DNA of 64,000 bases from Sphingomonas taxi. GTDB lineage: Bacteria > Pseudomonadota > Alphaproteobacteria > Sphingomonadales > Sphingomonadaceae. Under the pieces are notes generated by a model. That model was not told the origin of the DNA and did not search any database. It saw only the letters and a list, made by a program, of their open reading frames with translations. The stretch is taken from assembly GCA_003240625.1 (NCBI GenBank), contig QFMX01000005.1:186001-250000 (forward strand). The letters run 5' to 3'. Made by a program: the position numbers and the translations under genes. Positions 16,157 to 24,585 of the stretch are shown here, piece by piece; positions within the stretch are counted from its first letter, which is position 1; each line of letters begins with the position of its first letter.

Positions 16157-16177
16157 ACGATTGATTTTTTTAATCGT
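16157..16177 (+). promoter_or_regulatory. Dyad in the AT-rich promoter region of the TonB-dependent receptor
   Basis: ACGATT (16157-16162) and AATCGT (16172-16177) are inverted across a T-rich spacer, 70 bp before the receptor start, with a TTGACG overlapping the left arm. It could be an operator; the regulator is unknown. Confidence 0.3.
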
Positions 16178-16246
16178 TACTTCGCCATACCTGAAAAACT
16201 AAATCGTGAATCGGCAAAGACCGGCATGATCGGGGAGAGGACTGCC

Positions 16247-19216
16247 ATGGCTAAGTTCGAATTGCTCGCCGCTTCGGCGATGATACTCCTGTCGATTGCG
16301 CCGGCAATGGCGCAGACGGCCACCACGACATCGGCTGAAAACACCGCACCCACCAATGGGCCCGGTCAGGAAGCCCCCTCTACGCATACGAACCAAGACG
16401 CCTCCACCGCGCCGCCGACCGATCCCTATGGTGCGCAGGATATCGTGATTACCGCCCAACGCCAATCGCAGCGTTTGCAGGTTGTTCCGATTGCTGTGAG
16501 CGCTTTTACCGCTGACAACATCGCCAAACAGCAGATCGTCAACCCGAGCGCGCTCCAGCAGACGCTGCCCAACATCACTTTCACCAAGACCAACTTCACC
16601 ACGTCGAGCTTCACGATCCGTGGGATCGGCGATCTGTGCACCGGTGCGACCTGCGACACGGCGACCGGCATCCACGTCAACGACATGCCGCTGGTCACGA
16701 CCCGCCTGTTCGAGAGCGAGTTCTTCGATCTGGAACGGATCGAGGTTCTCCGCGGTCCACAGGGCACGTTGTTCGGCCGCAACGCGACGTCGGGCGTGGT
16801 CAACTTCATCTCCGCCAAGCCCGACCTCACCGGCGTGCATTCCGCCGCCGAGTTCGAATATGGCAATTACGATTCGAAGCGCGTGCGGGCGATGATCAAT
16901 CTGCCCTTCACCGACACGCTCGGCATCCGCGTCGCCGGCACCTATCTCAACCGCGACGGCTATACCAAGAACCTGTACGACGGTCGCGACATCGACGGAC
17001 GGGACCTGTATTCGGTGCGCGGCACGCTGTCGTGGGCGCCGACCAGCAACACCCGGATCGACCTGATCGGATCGTACTTCCGCGAGAAGGACGATCGCTC
17101 GCGCTTGCAGAAGCAGCTCTGCCACCGCGATCCGACCGGCATCCTCGGCTGCCTTCCCGATCGCCTCGCCAACGAGACCGCGAACGGCAATTCGACGCTG
17201 GCGGCGGTGCTCAGTTCGAGCGAGTTCTTCGCGGTCAACAACCCCGCGCTGGGACGCTTCGGGCTGCAGAGCCTCTATGGCCAGGATACCTATGCCGGCG
17301 TGGTCAACCCATCGGACGTGCGGACCGTATCGCTCGACTACAGCCCGACCTATTTCGCCGAGGAGGAGCAATATACCGCGAAGATCTTCCACGATTTCGG
17401 CCCGGTCAGCCTGAACTTCACCGGTGGCTACACGCGCAACGTCGTCGACAGCACCGCCGACTACAACCTCGCGGTCGAGAACCCGCTGACCAACAATGTC
17501 GGGCTTGCCACGCTCAATGCACTTGCGCGCACCGGATCGCCGTTCGCGTTCCTCAGCGGCGTACGGCAGGCGCTGATCCCCAACGGCCCCGCCGGCGGCG
17601 TGTGCCAGTCCGCCGCCGATCCGAACAATGTCGGCATTTATGGCGGCAACTCGATCGGGTGCTATGCGCAGAGCCTCGACTTCGATCGCTCGCGCCAGAA
17701 GAGCCGCCAGTTTTCCGCCGAAGCGCATCTCGACAGCAATTTCGACGGGATGTTCAACTTCCTGCTCGGCGGCATCTATGTCGACAGCAAATCGACCAAC
17801 ACAGACTATTTCGTCAACGCGTTCGGGCTGGACTATGCCTCGGGCATCCTCGGCTCGGCGAACGCGGCGGGAGCGGGGCTGCCCGCCGGCAACGGCTATT
17901 TCCTGTCGACGCCGTTCTATCGCAACAGCGACGTCGAGTTCCGCCTGAAATCCTACGGCATCTTCGGCGAGACCTATTTCAAGTTCACCGACAAGCTGAA
18001 GCTGACCGTCGGCCTGCGCTACAACCATGACGAGAAGACCGACCAGGCGCGCAACCTCGCGCTCAACGTGCTGACGCCGATCGGCGCCACCGGCATCGAG
18101 CAGGGGCTGAACTACGGCACGGTCGATTTCGACCCGAACCTGCCGGGGCGCCAGGAGTTCGCGAATGCGCAGGTCAGCTTCTCGCGGCTGACCGGCCGCG
18201 CGGTGATCGACTACCGGATCACCGAGAACAACCTGCTCTACGCGTCCTACTCGCGCGGGTATAAGTCGGGCGGGATCAACCCGCCGCTGCTGCCGATGTT
18301 CAACGTCAGCAGCACGTTCCTGCCCGAACAGGTCAACGCGTACGAGATCGGCTCGAAGAATACGTTCGGCGGCGGCCAGTTCAGGCTGAACCTCACCGGC
18401 TTCTATTACCAGTACAAGAATTTGCAGCTGAGCCGGATCGTCGCGCGGACCTCGGTCAACGACAATGTCGACGCCGATATCTACGGCGTCGAGGCTGAGG
18501 CGATCATGAGCCCGGTGCCGGCATTCGTGGTCAACATGAATGCGAGCTACCTCCACTCGAAGGTGTCGAGCGACAAGTTCCTGGTGAACCCGCGCGACGT
18601 ATCGGGCGGCCGGGCCGACGCGGTGATCATCAAGGACATTACCAACGCGTCGAACTGCGTCGTCGTGCCCAACGTCGCGGGCAATGCGGCATTGTCGAAC
18701 GGCTATGTCGCGGCGGTCAATCGCGCGATCGGCCTGCGCGCCCCGACCGCGATCCCGACGATCTCGGCGACCGGCGCGTTCGGGATCTGCTCCGCGCTGG
18801 GAGCCAACGCCGCGGCGAGCGGTGTGTCCGTGCTCGACGGCGTAACCACCAACATCCGCGGCAACCGCCTGCCCCAGGCGCCAACCTACAAATGGTCGGT
18901 CGGCGCGCAGTACACGATCGACTTCGCCAACGGCATGAGCCTCGTGCCGCGTGCCGACCTCAACTACACCGGCGGGCTCTCGGCCAGCATCTTCAACACC
19001 CAGATCGACCGGATTCCGGGGTATGAAGTCGTCAACATGCAGGTCCAGCTCAACGCCCGCGAAGACCGCTTCTACGTCCGCGCCTATGTGCAGAATCTGA
19101 CCAACAACGATGCCACGACCGGGCAGTACGTGACCGACCAGTCGGCCGGGCTGTTCACCAACATCTTCACGATCGAACCACGCCGGTACGGCGTCGCGGC
19201 CGGGTTCAAGTTCTGA
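16247..19216 (+). CDS. TonB-dependent outer-membrane receptor
   Basis: A 989-aa outer-membrane transporter. The start at 16247 is chosen for its signal peptide (MAKFELLAASAMILLSIAPA, cleavage after AMAQ) and the GGGGAGAGG ribosome site; an in-frame ATG-free extension lies upstream. A Thr/Ala/Pro-rich linker (25-70) leads to a TonB-box-like DIVITAQR, then the plug (70-200) with RIEVLRGPQGTLFGRNATSG. The 22-strand barrel follows and ends in the C-terminal aromatic GVAAGFKF. Several extracellular loops carry paired Cys (for example LCTGATC). The substrate is unknown; sphingomonads use such receptors for siderophores, glycans and aromatics. No regulator or partner gene lies nearby. Confidence 0.93.
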   Translation: MAKFELLAASAMILLSIAPAMAQTATTTSAENTAPTNGPGQEAPSTHTNQDASTAPPTDPYGAQDIVITAQRQSQRLQVVPIAVSAFTADNIAKQQIVNPSALQQTLPNITFTKTNFTTSSFTIRGIGDLCTGATCDTATGIHVNDMPLVTTRLFESEFFDLERIEVLRGPQGTLFGRNATSGVVNFISAKPDLTGVHSAAEFEYGNYDSKRVRAMINLPFTDTLGIRVAGTYLNRDGYTKNLYDGRDIDGRDLYSVRGTLSWAPTSNTRIDLIGSYFREKDDRSRLQKQLCHRDPTGILGCLPDRLANETANGNSTLAAVLSSSEFFAVNNPALGRFGLQSLYGQDTYAGVVNPSDVRTVSLDYSPTYFAEEEQYTAKIFHDFGPVSLNFTGGYTRNVVDSTADYNLAVENPLTNNVGLATLNALARTGSPFAFLSGVRQALIPNGPAGGVCQSAADPNNVGIYGGNSIGCYAQSLDFDRSRQKSRQFSAEAHLDSNFDGMFNFLLGGIYVDSKSTNTDYFVNAFGLDYASGILGSANAAGAGLPAGNGYFLSTPFYRNSDVEFRLKSYGIFGETYFKFTDKLKLTVGLRYNHDEKTDQARNLALNVLTPIGATGIEQGLNYGTVDFDPNLPGRQEFANAQVSFSRLTGRAVIDYRITENNLLYASYSRGYKSGGINPPLLPMFNVSSTFLPEQVNAYEIGSKNTFGGGQFRLNLTGFYYQYKNLQLSRIVARTSVNDNVDADIYGVEAEAIMSPVPAFVVNMNASYLHSKVSSDKFLVNPRDVSGGRADAVIIKDITNASNCVVVPNVAGNAALSNGYVAAVNRAIGLRAPTAIPTISATGAFGICSALGANAAASGVSVLDGVTTNIRGNRLPQAPTYKWSVGAQYTIDFANGMSLVPRADLNYTGGLSASIFNTQIDRIPGYEVVNMQVQLNAREDRFYVRAYVQNLTNNDATTGQYVTDQSAGLFTNIFTIEPRRYGVAAGFKF

Positions 19217-19260
19217 GGGGGCTCGAGGCAATTACACAGGACAGGAAGGCAATCTAACTG

Positions 19261-19384
19261 ATCCTCCCCCGCCAGGGGGAGGTGGCGCGAAGCGACGGAG
19301 GGGGAGGACACGCAACGGCGGTTACACTTTACCGCCCCCTCCGTCTGGGAAGAGCCAGTCACCTCCCCCTCGCGGGGGAGGATT
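19261..19384. repeat. Dispersed palindromic repeat, family B
   Basis: ATCCTCCCCCGCCAGGGGGA pairs with CCCCCTCGCGGGGGAGGAT at the other end; inner arms are GACGGAGGGGGAGG and CCGCCCCCTCCGTC. It is the first of three different repeat elements filling the gene-free 19217-19688. Confidence 0.85.
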
Positions 19385-19425
19385 GGTAGATCGGACGTCG
19401 ATACGACTGACCTATGCCGCAGCCG

Positions 19426-19505
19426 TCATCCTGACGAAAGTCAGGACCCAGAGCCAATCGGTGCGGCGTACGTAACCCTGGGTCCTGACTTTCGTCAGGA
19501 TGACG
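19426..19505. repeat. Dispersed palindromic repeat, family D
   Basis: TCATCCTGACGAAAGTCAGG is a near-perfect reverse complement of CCTGACTTTCGTCAGGATGA at the right end, with inner arms ACCCAGAG / CCCTGGGT. It is the best preserved copy of the element at 10137-10216. Confidence 0.85.
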
Positions 19506-19555
19506 ATCTTTGGGACGGCGTTGGCCCAAACCACACCGTGACGACCGATACGCCC

Positions 19556-19646
19556 TTGCCTCACCCTTCCCACGGCGAAGACGCCGCGGGCTCCTTCCCT
19601 CTCCCATCGGGAGAGGGAGAGACGCCGAAGGCGGCAAGGGTGAGAG
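19556..19646. repeat. Dispersed palindromic repeat, family F (TTCCCTCTCCC type)
   Basis: CTTGCCTCACCCTTCC at the left pairs with GGCAAGGGTGAG at the right. The centre has CGCGGGCTCCTTCCCTCTCCC and GGGAGAGGGAGA. Longer copies are at 38988-39135 and 59988-60127. Confidence 0.75.
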
Positions 19647-19688
19647 CACGGCCTGCACACCGACAGCCCTGCACCATCAAAACCGCGA

Positions 19689-20525
19689 TTAGCGCCCCAG
19701 CCGCTCCGCATGCCAAGCGACATGGTCCGCCATGAAAGTCGAAATGAAATTGTAGCTGTGGTCGTATCCCGGCTGCATCCGCAGCGTCAGCCCGATCCCC
19801 GCCGCCTCGCACGCCGCCACCAGCAAGTCCGGCTTCAACTGCTCGACCAGGAAGCCATCCGCATCTCCCTGATCGACCAGGATCTCGGCCACCCGCGCGC
19901 CATCCTCGATCAGCGCGCAGGCATCATACGCCCGCCAAGCCGTCCGGTCCGCCCCGATATACCCGCCGAGCGCCTTCTCGCCCCAGGGACACTGCAACGG
20001 CGCGACGATCGGCGCGAACGCCGACACGCTCCTGAACCGATCCGGGTTGCGCAACGCGATCGTCAGCGCGCCATGGCCCCCCATCGAGTGTCCGAAGATC
20101 CCCTGCCGCGCCATGTCCGCCATCGGAAACTGCGCTGCGATCAGTGCGGGCAGTTCGTCCTCGACATAGGACCGCATCCGGAAATTCTTCGCCCAGGGCT
20201 CCTCAGTCGCGTCCACATAAAAGCCCGCGCCCTTGCCGAAGTCGTACGCGTCGTCGTCCGGCACGTCGTCCCCGCGCGGCGAGGTATCCGGCGCAACGAG
20301 GATCACGCCAAGCTCGGCACACGCCCGCCGATACTCGCCCTTGTCCATGACGTTGGCGTGCGTGCAGGTCAGCCCCGACAGGAACCACAATACCGGCAAC
20401 CGCGCGCCCTCGTCATGCGGCGGGACGTACACGGCGAAGGTCATGTCGGTGCCCGTCGCGGTCGAGCCGTGGCGGTACACGCCTTGAATGCCGCCATACG
20501 CCTTGCTGGTGGAGACGGTCTCCAT
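19689..20525 (-). CDS. fghA: S-formylglutathione hydrolase
   Basis: A 278-aa esterase-D family enzyme. It hydrolyses S-formylglutathione to formate and glutathione, the second step of glutathione-dependent formaldehyde removal. The nucleophile elbow GHSMGGHGAL is at Ser147; LSGLTCTHANVM (residues 49-60) forms the oxyanion region; the catalytic His is in GYDHSYNFISTF. The start at 20525 (METVSTSKAYGG) overlaps the VOC gene stop by one base. It belongs to the adhC-VOC-fghA operon. Confidence 0.95.
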   Translation of the reverse strand: METVSTSKAYGGIQGVYRHGSTATGTDMTFAVYVPPHDEGARLPVLWFLSGLTCTHANVMDKGEYRRACAELGVILVAPDTSPRGDDVPDDDAYDFGKGAGFYVDATEEPWAKNFRMRSYVEDELPALIAAQFPMADMARQGIFGHSMGGHGALTIALRNPDRFRSVSAFAPIVAPLQCPWGEKALGGYIGADRTAWRAYDACALIEDGARVAEILVDQGDADGFLVEQLKPDLLVAACEAAGIGLTLRMQPGYDHSYNFISTFMADHVAWHAERLGR

Positions 20526-20908
20526 CACGCGACCCGGTGCAGCGCGCAGATCTTGTTCCCCGACGGGTCGCGCAGATACGCGAGGTACAGCTTCCGCCCC
20601 CCGGTCGCTTCCCGCACGCCGGGCGGATCCTCGCAAGCCGTCCCGCCGTTCGCAAGCCCAGCAGCGTGCCAAGCATCGGCGGCCTCGGTCGACGCGGCGG
20701 CAAAGCCCATCGTGCTCCCGTTGCCGTGACTCGCCGGCTGCCCGTCGATCGGCTTGGTCAGCAGGAAGCGCCCGCCGTCATGCGCATAGACCACCCGGCC
20801 CCAGTCATCGACGACACCCTCGGGAACGTCGAGCGCTCCCAGGGCTGCATCGTAAAACGCCTTCGACGCGGCGATATCGTCGGCGCCGAGCATGATGTGC
20901 GTGAACAT
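20525..20908 (-). CDS. VOC (glyoxalase/bleomycin-resistance) family protein
   Basis: A 127-aa vicinal-oxygen-chelate protein with two beta-alpha-beta-beta-beta modules: MFTHIMLGADDIAASKAFYD at the start and a second module around DGRFLLTKPIDG and HAAGLANGGTACEDPPG. It lies between the formaldehyde dehydrogenase and S-formylglutathione hydrolase genes, which suggests an accessory role in thiol-adduct handling; the substrate is not known. GAGGAAGCGCTA before the ATG is a good ribosome site. Confidence 0.88.
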   Translation of the reverse strand: MFTHIMLGADDIAASKAFYDAALGALDVPEGVVDDWGRVVYAHDGGRFLLTKPIDGQPASHGNGSTMGFAAASTEAADAWHAAGLANGGTACEDPPGVREATGGRKLYLAYLRDPSGNKICALHRVA

Positions 20909-20918
20909 TAGCGCTTCC

Positions 20919-22025
20919 TCAGTAGATCACGACGGAGCGGATGCTCTCACCGGCATGCATCAGGTCGAAGCCCTTGTTGATCTCGTCGAGCGTCAGCCGG
21001 TGCGTGATCATCGGGTCGATCTCGATCATCCCGTTCATGTACCAGTCGACGATCTTCGGCGTATCGGTCCGCCCGCGTGCGCCGCCGAACGCCGTCCCGC
21101 GCCAGTTACGCCCGGTGACCAACTGGAATGGCCGCGTCGAGATTTCCTTCCCCGCCTCGGCCACGCCGATCACGATCGAAGTGCCCCAGCCGCGGTGACA
21201 CGCCTCCAGCGCCTGCCGCATCACCGTCGTGTTGCCGGTCGCGTCGAACGTGTAGTCCGCGCCGCCATCGGTCAGCGCGACGATATGCTGGACGATGTCG
21301 CCCACGTCCTTCGGGTTCGCGAAGTGCGTCATGCCGAAGCGACGCCCCCACTCCTCGCGGTCGGGATTGATGTCCACGCCGACGATCATCCCGGCACCCG
21401 CAAGCCGCGCGCCCTGGATCACGTTCAGCCCGATCCCGCCGAGCCCGAACACCACGACCGTATTGCCCGGCTGGACCTTCGCGGTGTGCACCACTGCGCC
21501 AACGCCGGTCGTCACACCGCAGCCGACGTAGCACGAGGTATCGAACGGCGCGTCCTCGCGGATCTTGGCCACCGCGATCTCCGGCAGCACGGTGAAGTTC
21601 GAGAAGGTCGAACAGCCCATGTAGTGGAAGATCGGCTGGCCCTTGTAGCTGAACCGCGTCGTGCCGTCGGGCATCAGGCCCTTCCCTTGCGTCGCGCGGA
21701 TCGCGGTACACAGGTTCGTCTTCTGGCTGAGGCACGACTTACACTGGCGACACTCGGGCGTGTAGAGCGGGATAACGTGATCGCCGACCGCGACGCTGGT
21801 CACGCCCGCGCCGATCTCACGGACGATACCGGCGCCTTCATGCCCCAGCACGCTCGGAAACAAGCCTTCCGAATCAAGCCCGTCGAGCGTGTACGCGTCG
21901 GTATGGCAGATGCCCGTCGCCATGATTTCGACGAGCACTTCGCCGAATTTCGGCCCTTCGAGGTCGAGTTCGACGATCTCGAGCGGTTTTTTTGCCTCGA
22001 AGGCAACGGCGGCGCGGGTCTTCAT
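20919..22025 (-). CDS. adhC: S-(hydroxymethyl)glutathione dehydrogenase / class III alcohol dehydrogenase
   Basis: A 368-aa zinc-dependent medium-chain dehydrogenase that oxidises the glutathione adduct of formaldehyde with NAD+. The catalytic zinc site starts at ATGICHTDAYTL with GHEGAG; the structural zinc site is CRQCKSCLSQKTNLC; the Rossmann segment is VFGLGGIGLNVIQGA. The class III mark SEGLFPSVLGHEGAGIV is present. The start at 22025 (MKTRAAVAFEAKKPLEIVEL) fits the family. It is the first gene of the detoxification operon. Confidence 0.96.
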   Translation of the reverse strand: MKTRAAVAFEAKKPLEIVELDLEGPKFGEVLVEIMATGICHTDAYTLDGLDSEGLFPSVLGHEGAGIVREIGAGVTSVAVGDHVIPLYTPECRQCKSCLSQKTNLCTAIRATQGKGLMPDGTTRFSYKGQPIFHYMGCSTFSNFTVLPEIAVAKIREDAPFDTSCYVGCGVTTGVGAVVHTAKVQPGNTVVVFGLGGIGLNVIQGARLAGAGMIVGVDINPDREEWGRRFGMTHFANPKDVGDIVQHIVALTDGGADYTFDATGNTTVMRQALEACHRGWGTSIVIGVAEAGKEISTRPFQLVTGRNWRGTAFGGARGRTDTPKIVDWYMNGMIEIDPMITHRLTLDEINKGFDLMHAGESIRSVVIY

Positions 22026-22144
22026 GGGTGGGTCTCCTTGATTGCCGCCCTGATGCCCCCCGCGCCTCGCCTCCGCAACCCGCCGCCGATGCAACCAATG
22101 CCGCTTTCCCGCGCTTGATCCTTTCAATTCAAGGAGATGGCGGC

Positions 22145-22348
22145 ATGAAAGATCCGAAGAAGGGCGACGAGGTCACCTGGAAATCGCACGGCGGCGAGGC
22201 GCACGGCACGGTCGAGAAGAAGCAGACGACCGACACGAAGATCATGGGCCACACCGTCAAGGCCTCCAAGGAGGAGCCGCAGTTCATCGTAAGGAGTGAC
22301 AAGGGCGGCAAGGCAGCGCACAAGGCGGACGCGCTCACCAAGGCGTGA
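22145..22348 (+). CDS. DUF2945 (hypervirulence-associated, Tudor-like) small protein
   Basis: A 67-aa protein, MKDPKKGDEVTWKSHGGEAH onward, with the DUF2945 pattern: GDxVxW near the start, a GTVEKK turn, then EPQFIVRSDKGGKAAHKADALTKA. The family forms a small SH3/Tudor-like barrel of unknown function. GGAG-type ribosome site precedes the ATG. It is transcribed divergently from adhC and followed 47 bp later by a SWIB-domain gene. Confidence 0.88.
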   Translation: MKDPKKGDEVTWKSHGGEAHGTVEKKQTTDTKIMGHTVKASKEEPQFIVRSDKGGKAAHKADALTKA

Positions 22349-22395
22349 CCACGCGCGCAGTGCCTAACGCACGCGCGCAACAGGAAGGAATGCTT

Positions 22396-22656
22396 ATGGC
22401 TACAGCTCCCAAGACCGGCGGCATCCACGCCCCCGTCCAGCCCTCTCCCGAGCTCGGCGAGATCGTCGGCAACGACAAGCTGCCGCGCAGCGAAGTGATC
22501 AGCAAGGTGTGGGTCTACATCAAGGCACACAACCTCCAGAACCCCGAGAACAAGCGCGAGATTCTGGCTGACGAGAAGCTGAAAAAGGTCTTCGGGCGTG
22601 ACAAGTGCACGATGTTCGAGATGAACAAGTACATCTCGCAGCACGTCAAGGCCTAA
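22396..22656 (+). CDS. SWIB/MDM2-domain protein
   Basis: An 86-aa protein consisting almost entirely of a SWIB fold: PSPELGEIVGNDKLPRSEVI, VWVYIKAHNLQNPENKREI and KLKKVFGRDKCTMFEMNKYI are typical. The start at 22396 (MATAPKTGG) sits 6 bp after an AGGAAGGA site; a second ATG at 22390 is too close to it. SWIB domains are best known from eukaryotic chromatin remodellers; stand-alone versions occur in chlamydiae and various proteobacteria, where some have been linked to topoisomerase or DNA binding. The function here is unknown. Confidence 0.9.
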   Translation: MATAPKTGGIHAPVQPSPELGEIVGNDKLPRSEVISKVWVYIKAHNLQNPENKREILADEKLKKVFGRDKCTMFEMNKYISQHVKA

Positions 22657-22678
22657 CCGCCTGCACTGCACGGCAAGC

Positions 22679-22711
22679 GGCGACGGGGCATCGTGAGCGA
22701 TACCCGTCGCC
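22679..22711 (+). terminator. Hairpin after the SWIB gene
   Basis: GGCGACGGG pairs with CCCGTCGCC, extended by ATCG/CGAT around the loop TGAG. It lies 23 bp after the stop codon. There is no T-run, so it is a stem likely to mark the transcript end rather than a classic intrinsic terminator. Confidence 0.5.
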
Positions 22712-22780
22712 CTTGATCGCAACGCGACCGCGAGCTTGATCGCTTCCCGACCGCGAGCTCGATCGCATCCCGGACACGAG
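22712..22780. repeat. Three 23-bp tandem repeats
   Basis: Units at 22712-22734, 22735-22757 and 22758-22780 follow the pattern CTTGATCGCNNCCCGACCGCGAG; a decayed fourth start (TCTGATCGC) follows. Each contains a GATCGC block. They lie in the 277-bp gap between the SWIB gene and tRNA-Arg. Confidence 0.7.
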
Positions 22781-22933
22781 TCTGATCGCGCCTCTATCGC
22801 TGTCAGCCATTCGACGGCACGAGGTTTATACCAAGGGTCTGGCGACAGGCCGACCGACCGGACGCAAGCCCCGAGCTTTCCACGCTCACCCGAGCTTGAT
22901 CGTCCCCCCCGACCGGCGTAATGCGCCGACGAT

Positions 22934-23010
22934 GCCCCCGTAGCTCAGCCGGATAGAGCGACGGTTTCCTAAACCGTAGGCCGCGTGTTCAAATCTCGCC
23001 GGGGGCACCA
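22934..23010 (+). tRNA. tRNA-Arg (anticodon CCT)
   Basis: A 77-nt cloverleaf with encoded CCA. The acceptor GCCCCCG pairs with CGGGGGC, the D-arm is GCTC..GAGC, the anticodon stem ACGGT/ACCGT surrounds the loop TTCCTAA (anticodon CCT, reading AGG), and the T-arm is GCGTG TTCAAAT CTCGC. A less GC-rich block of orphan genes begins just downstream, and tRNA-Arg genes are common integration sites. No matching repeat of the tRNA 3' end was noticed. Confidence 0.97.
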
Positions 23011-23188
23011 GCTTTTCCGCCATTGTTCGGCGGCCTTCGCACAGCCGCGAACATGCCAAAGCGCAAGCTGGCAAAGACCTCTCCTATGTCGGCTCACGCC
23101 CACTTGCGGACGTTCGGGCGGCCCAACAGCTAACCCTAAAGCGGACGTCGTTTTTGCCTCACTGCGCTGAAGACCGCATCCCTCGATC

Positions 23189-23806
23189 ATGGTAACCCAT
23201 ATGTCAGCTCATTCAGGCCCCGCCATTGCATGCCTGCTGTCGCTTGCAGCAACTGGCTGTGGAGCGCCAGCACCACGAGTGCCGGATACAGCGCCGTTCC
23301 AGTATAATGGCACAATACTATCTTTCCCAAAAGGAACCGTAGAGGTGCGAATAGAGGAGAGAGTAAATAAGCGTGCGTATGCTCGCTTAGTTCCGGACAG
23401 GCCAAAATCGGGTAGCCCGGTTGACGCTAGATATTACATTGATCTCGGCAGGGGATTTACCGGGAAGAGCTTTGGAGGCGGGTATTGGCTTGGAGGTCAT
23501 CAATATCCGTTGAACAGCGTGCAAACCAAGTTAGATAAGGTTTATACAATGTTTTGCCCGGCACCAGACGGACTGAGACTATTTTTCCAGTGTTCGGTAC
23601 TTCTGCGAAGTCTGCCAGCAGCAGCGATCCATTTTAAAACTGCACCTTTATCGCCAGAAGCGGCTAGATCAATGGTAACAGATGCCGAACTATATCTGAC
23701 ACGGGCGAAGACGCAAAGAGCCACTGATCGAACGTTGGAACGACGGCTATCGGAACCAACGCCGAGAAAGCCCCTCATCTTTGTTCCGTATCCGTACAAG
23801 CATTGA
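23189..23806 (+). CDS. Lipoprotein of unknown function
   Basis: A 205-aa protein with a lipoprotein signal (from the second Met at 23201: MSAHSGPAIACLLSLAATGC, Cys in the lipobox). The first Met at 23189 is equally possible, and neither start has a clear ribosome site. The mature part has the segments GTILSFPKGTVEVRIEE and SFGGGYWLGGHQYPL, and a Cys pair (MFCPAP, FFQCSV). Base composition and codon use are more AT-rich than the flanking core genes, which suggests horizontal transfer. No family was recognised. Confidence 0.7.
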   Translation: MVTHMSAHSGPAIACLLSLAATGCGAPAPRVPDTAPFQYNGTILSFPKGTVEVRIEERVNKRAYARLVPDRPKSGSPVDARYYIDLGRGFTGKSFGGGYWLGGHQYPLNSVQTKLDKVYTMFCPAPDGLRLFFQCSVLLRSLPAAAIHFKTAPLSPEAARSMVTDAELYLTRAKTQRATDRTLERRLSEPTPRKPLIFVPYPYKH

Positions 23807-23961
23807 GCCATTGTTTTCGCCGGTAGGACTGTTGAGCGCCTGAAGCATGCAGCATGAGCAAAGGGACGGGAAAAACTAGGGTCATGGCTCATTGGCGAAC
23901 TTCCGCTTACCCGCCAATCTCCCCGAAAACGGTCAGGCCGTTATCCTTCCCATTCCGGCCA

Positions 23962-24396
23962 TCAGGCCGGGACGCTCGGCCGAGGCCGCAAGCGCCCAAG
24001 GGGATCTAGGATTTTCACCCGTTGGCCAGGTATTCCCGCGTAGTCTGTTGCGGAGCGGTGACCGTCGCGGTCAGTGATCGTCACTGTGAAGTGGCAGTTC
24101 AACGCGTCGGACCAAAAGCGGGCCTTTGCTTCTACCACGTTAGCGATTGATCCACCGGCTTTCGAGCAGAGGTCAGCGAATGCGGTCTTATAGAGCGCTA
24201 CCGACTCCGCCAGCGAGGTAGACGGTTCACCTTCGATGACAACGCCGTGTAGGAAATCGACCGTGATCGCACGCTCGTGAGAGCGCTCGGCATCTCCATA
24301 AACGTCGATCTCGTAATGGCCGATCATGAGACCGATGCCGCTCCCGAGGGAATCGGCGACGTTGTGAACGATGGACCGTAGTTCGGCATGTTTCAT
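23962..24396 (-). CDS. Hypothetical cytoplasmic protein
   Basis: A 144-aa protein, MKHAELRSIVHNVADSLGSG onward, without signal peptide or membrane segment. It has an alpha/beta pattern with HYEIDVYGDAERSHERAITV and ARFWSDALNCHFTVTITDRD; the last 15 residues are Arg/Pro-rich. No family was recognised. It is a lone gene in the less GC-rich block. About 150 bp on either side contain no gene. Confidence 0.6.
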   Translation of the reverse strand: MKHAELRSIVHNVADSLGSGIGLMIGHYEIDVYGDAERSHERAITVDFLHGVVIEGEPSTSLAESVALYKTAFADLCSKAGGSIANVVEAKARFWSDALNCHFTVTITDRDGHRSATDYAGIPGQRVKILDPLGRLRPRPSVPA

Positions 24397-24585
24397 AGGG
24401 GCAGGCTATAATGGCTCAAACCCGTTTCCTATGACTTTCCGCACCCATCTGATGCAAAACTCACGGATTTCGCATCGGCCTCAAGGCGGCCCAATTTGCG
24501 GCCTTCCTCGATGCAGAACTCTGATGCTTCCCGAGCATCACGTCGGTTGCAAAAGGGTTCGTTTTTTGGGAACGCTGAGAAGCTC

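Noticed and set aside
16199..19231. A 1010-codon open frame on the minus strand opposite the TonB-dependent receptor.
   Set aside because: Antisense frames stay open in GC-rich genes because the third-position bias avoids stops. The translation is low-complexity (Arg/Val/Asp/Glu/Gly), without domains or start signal, while the plus-strand frame is a full TonB receptor.
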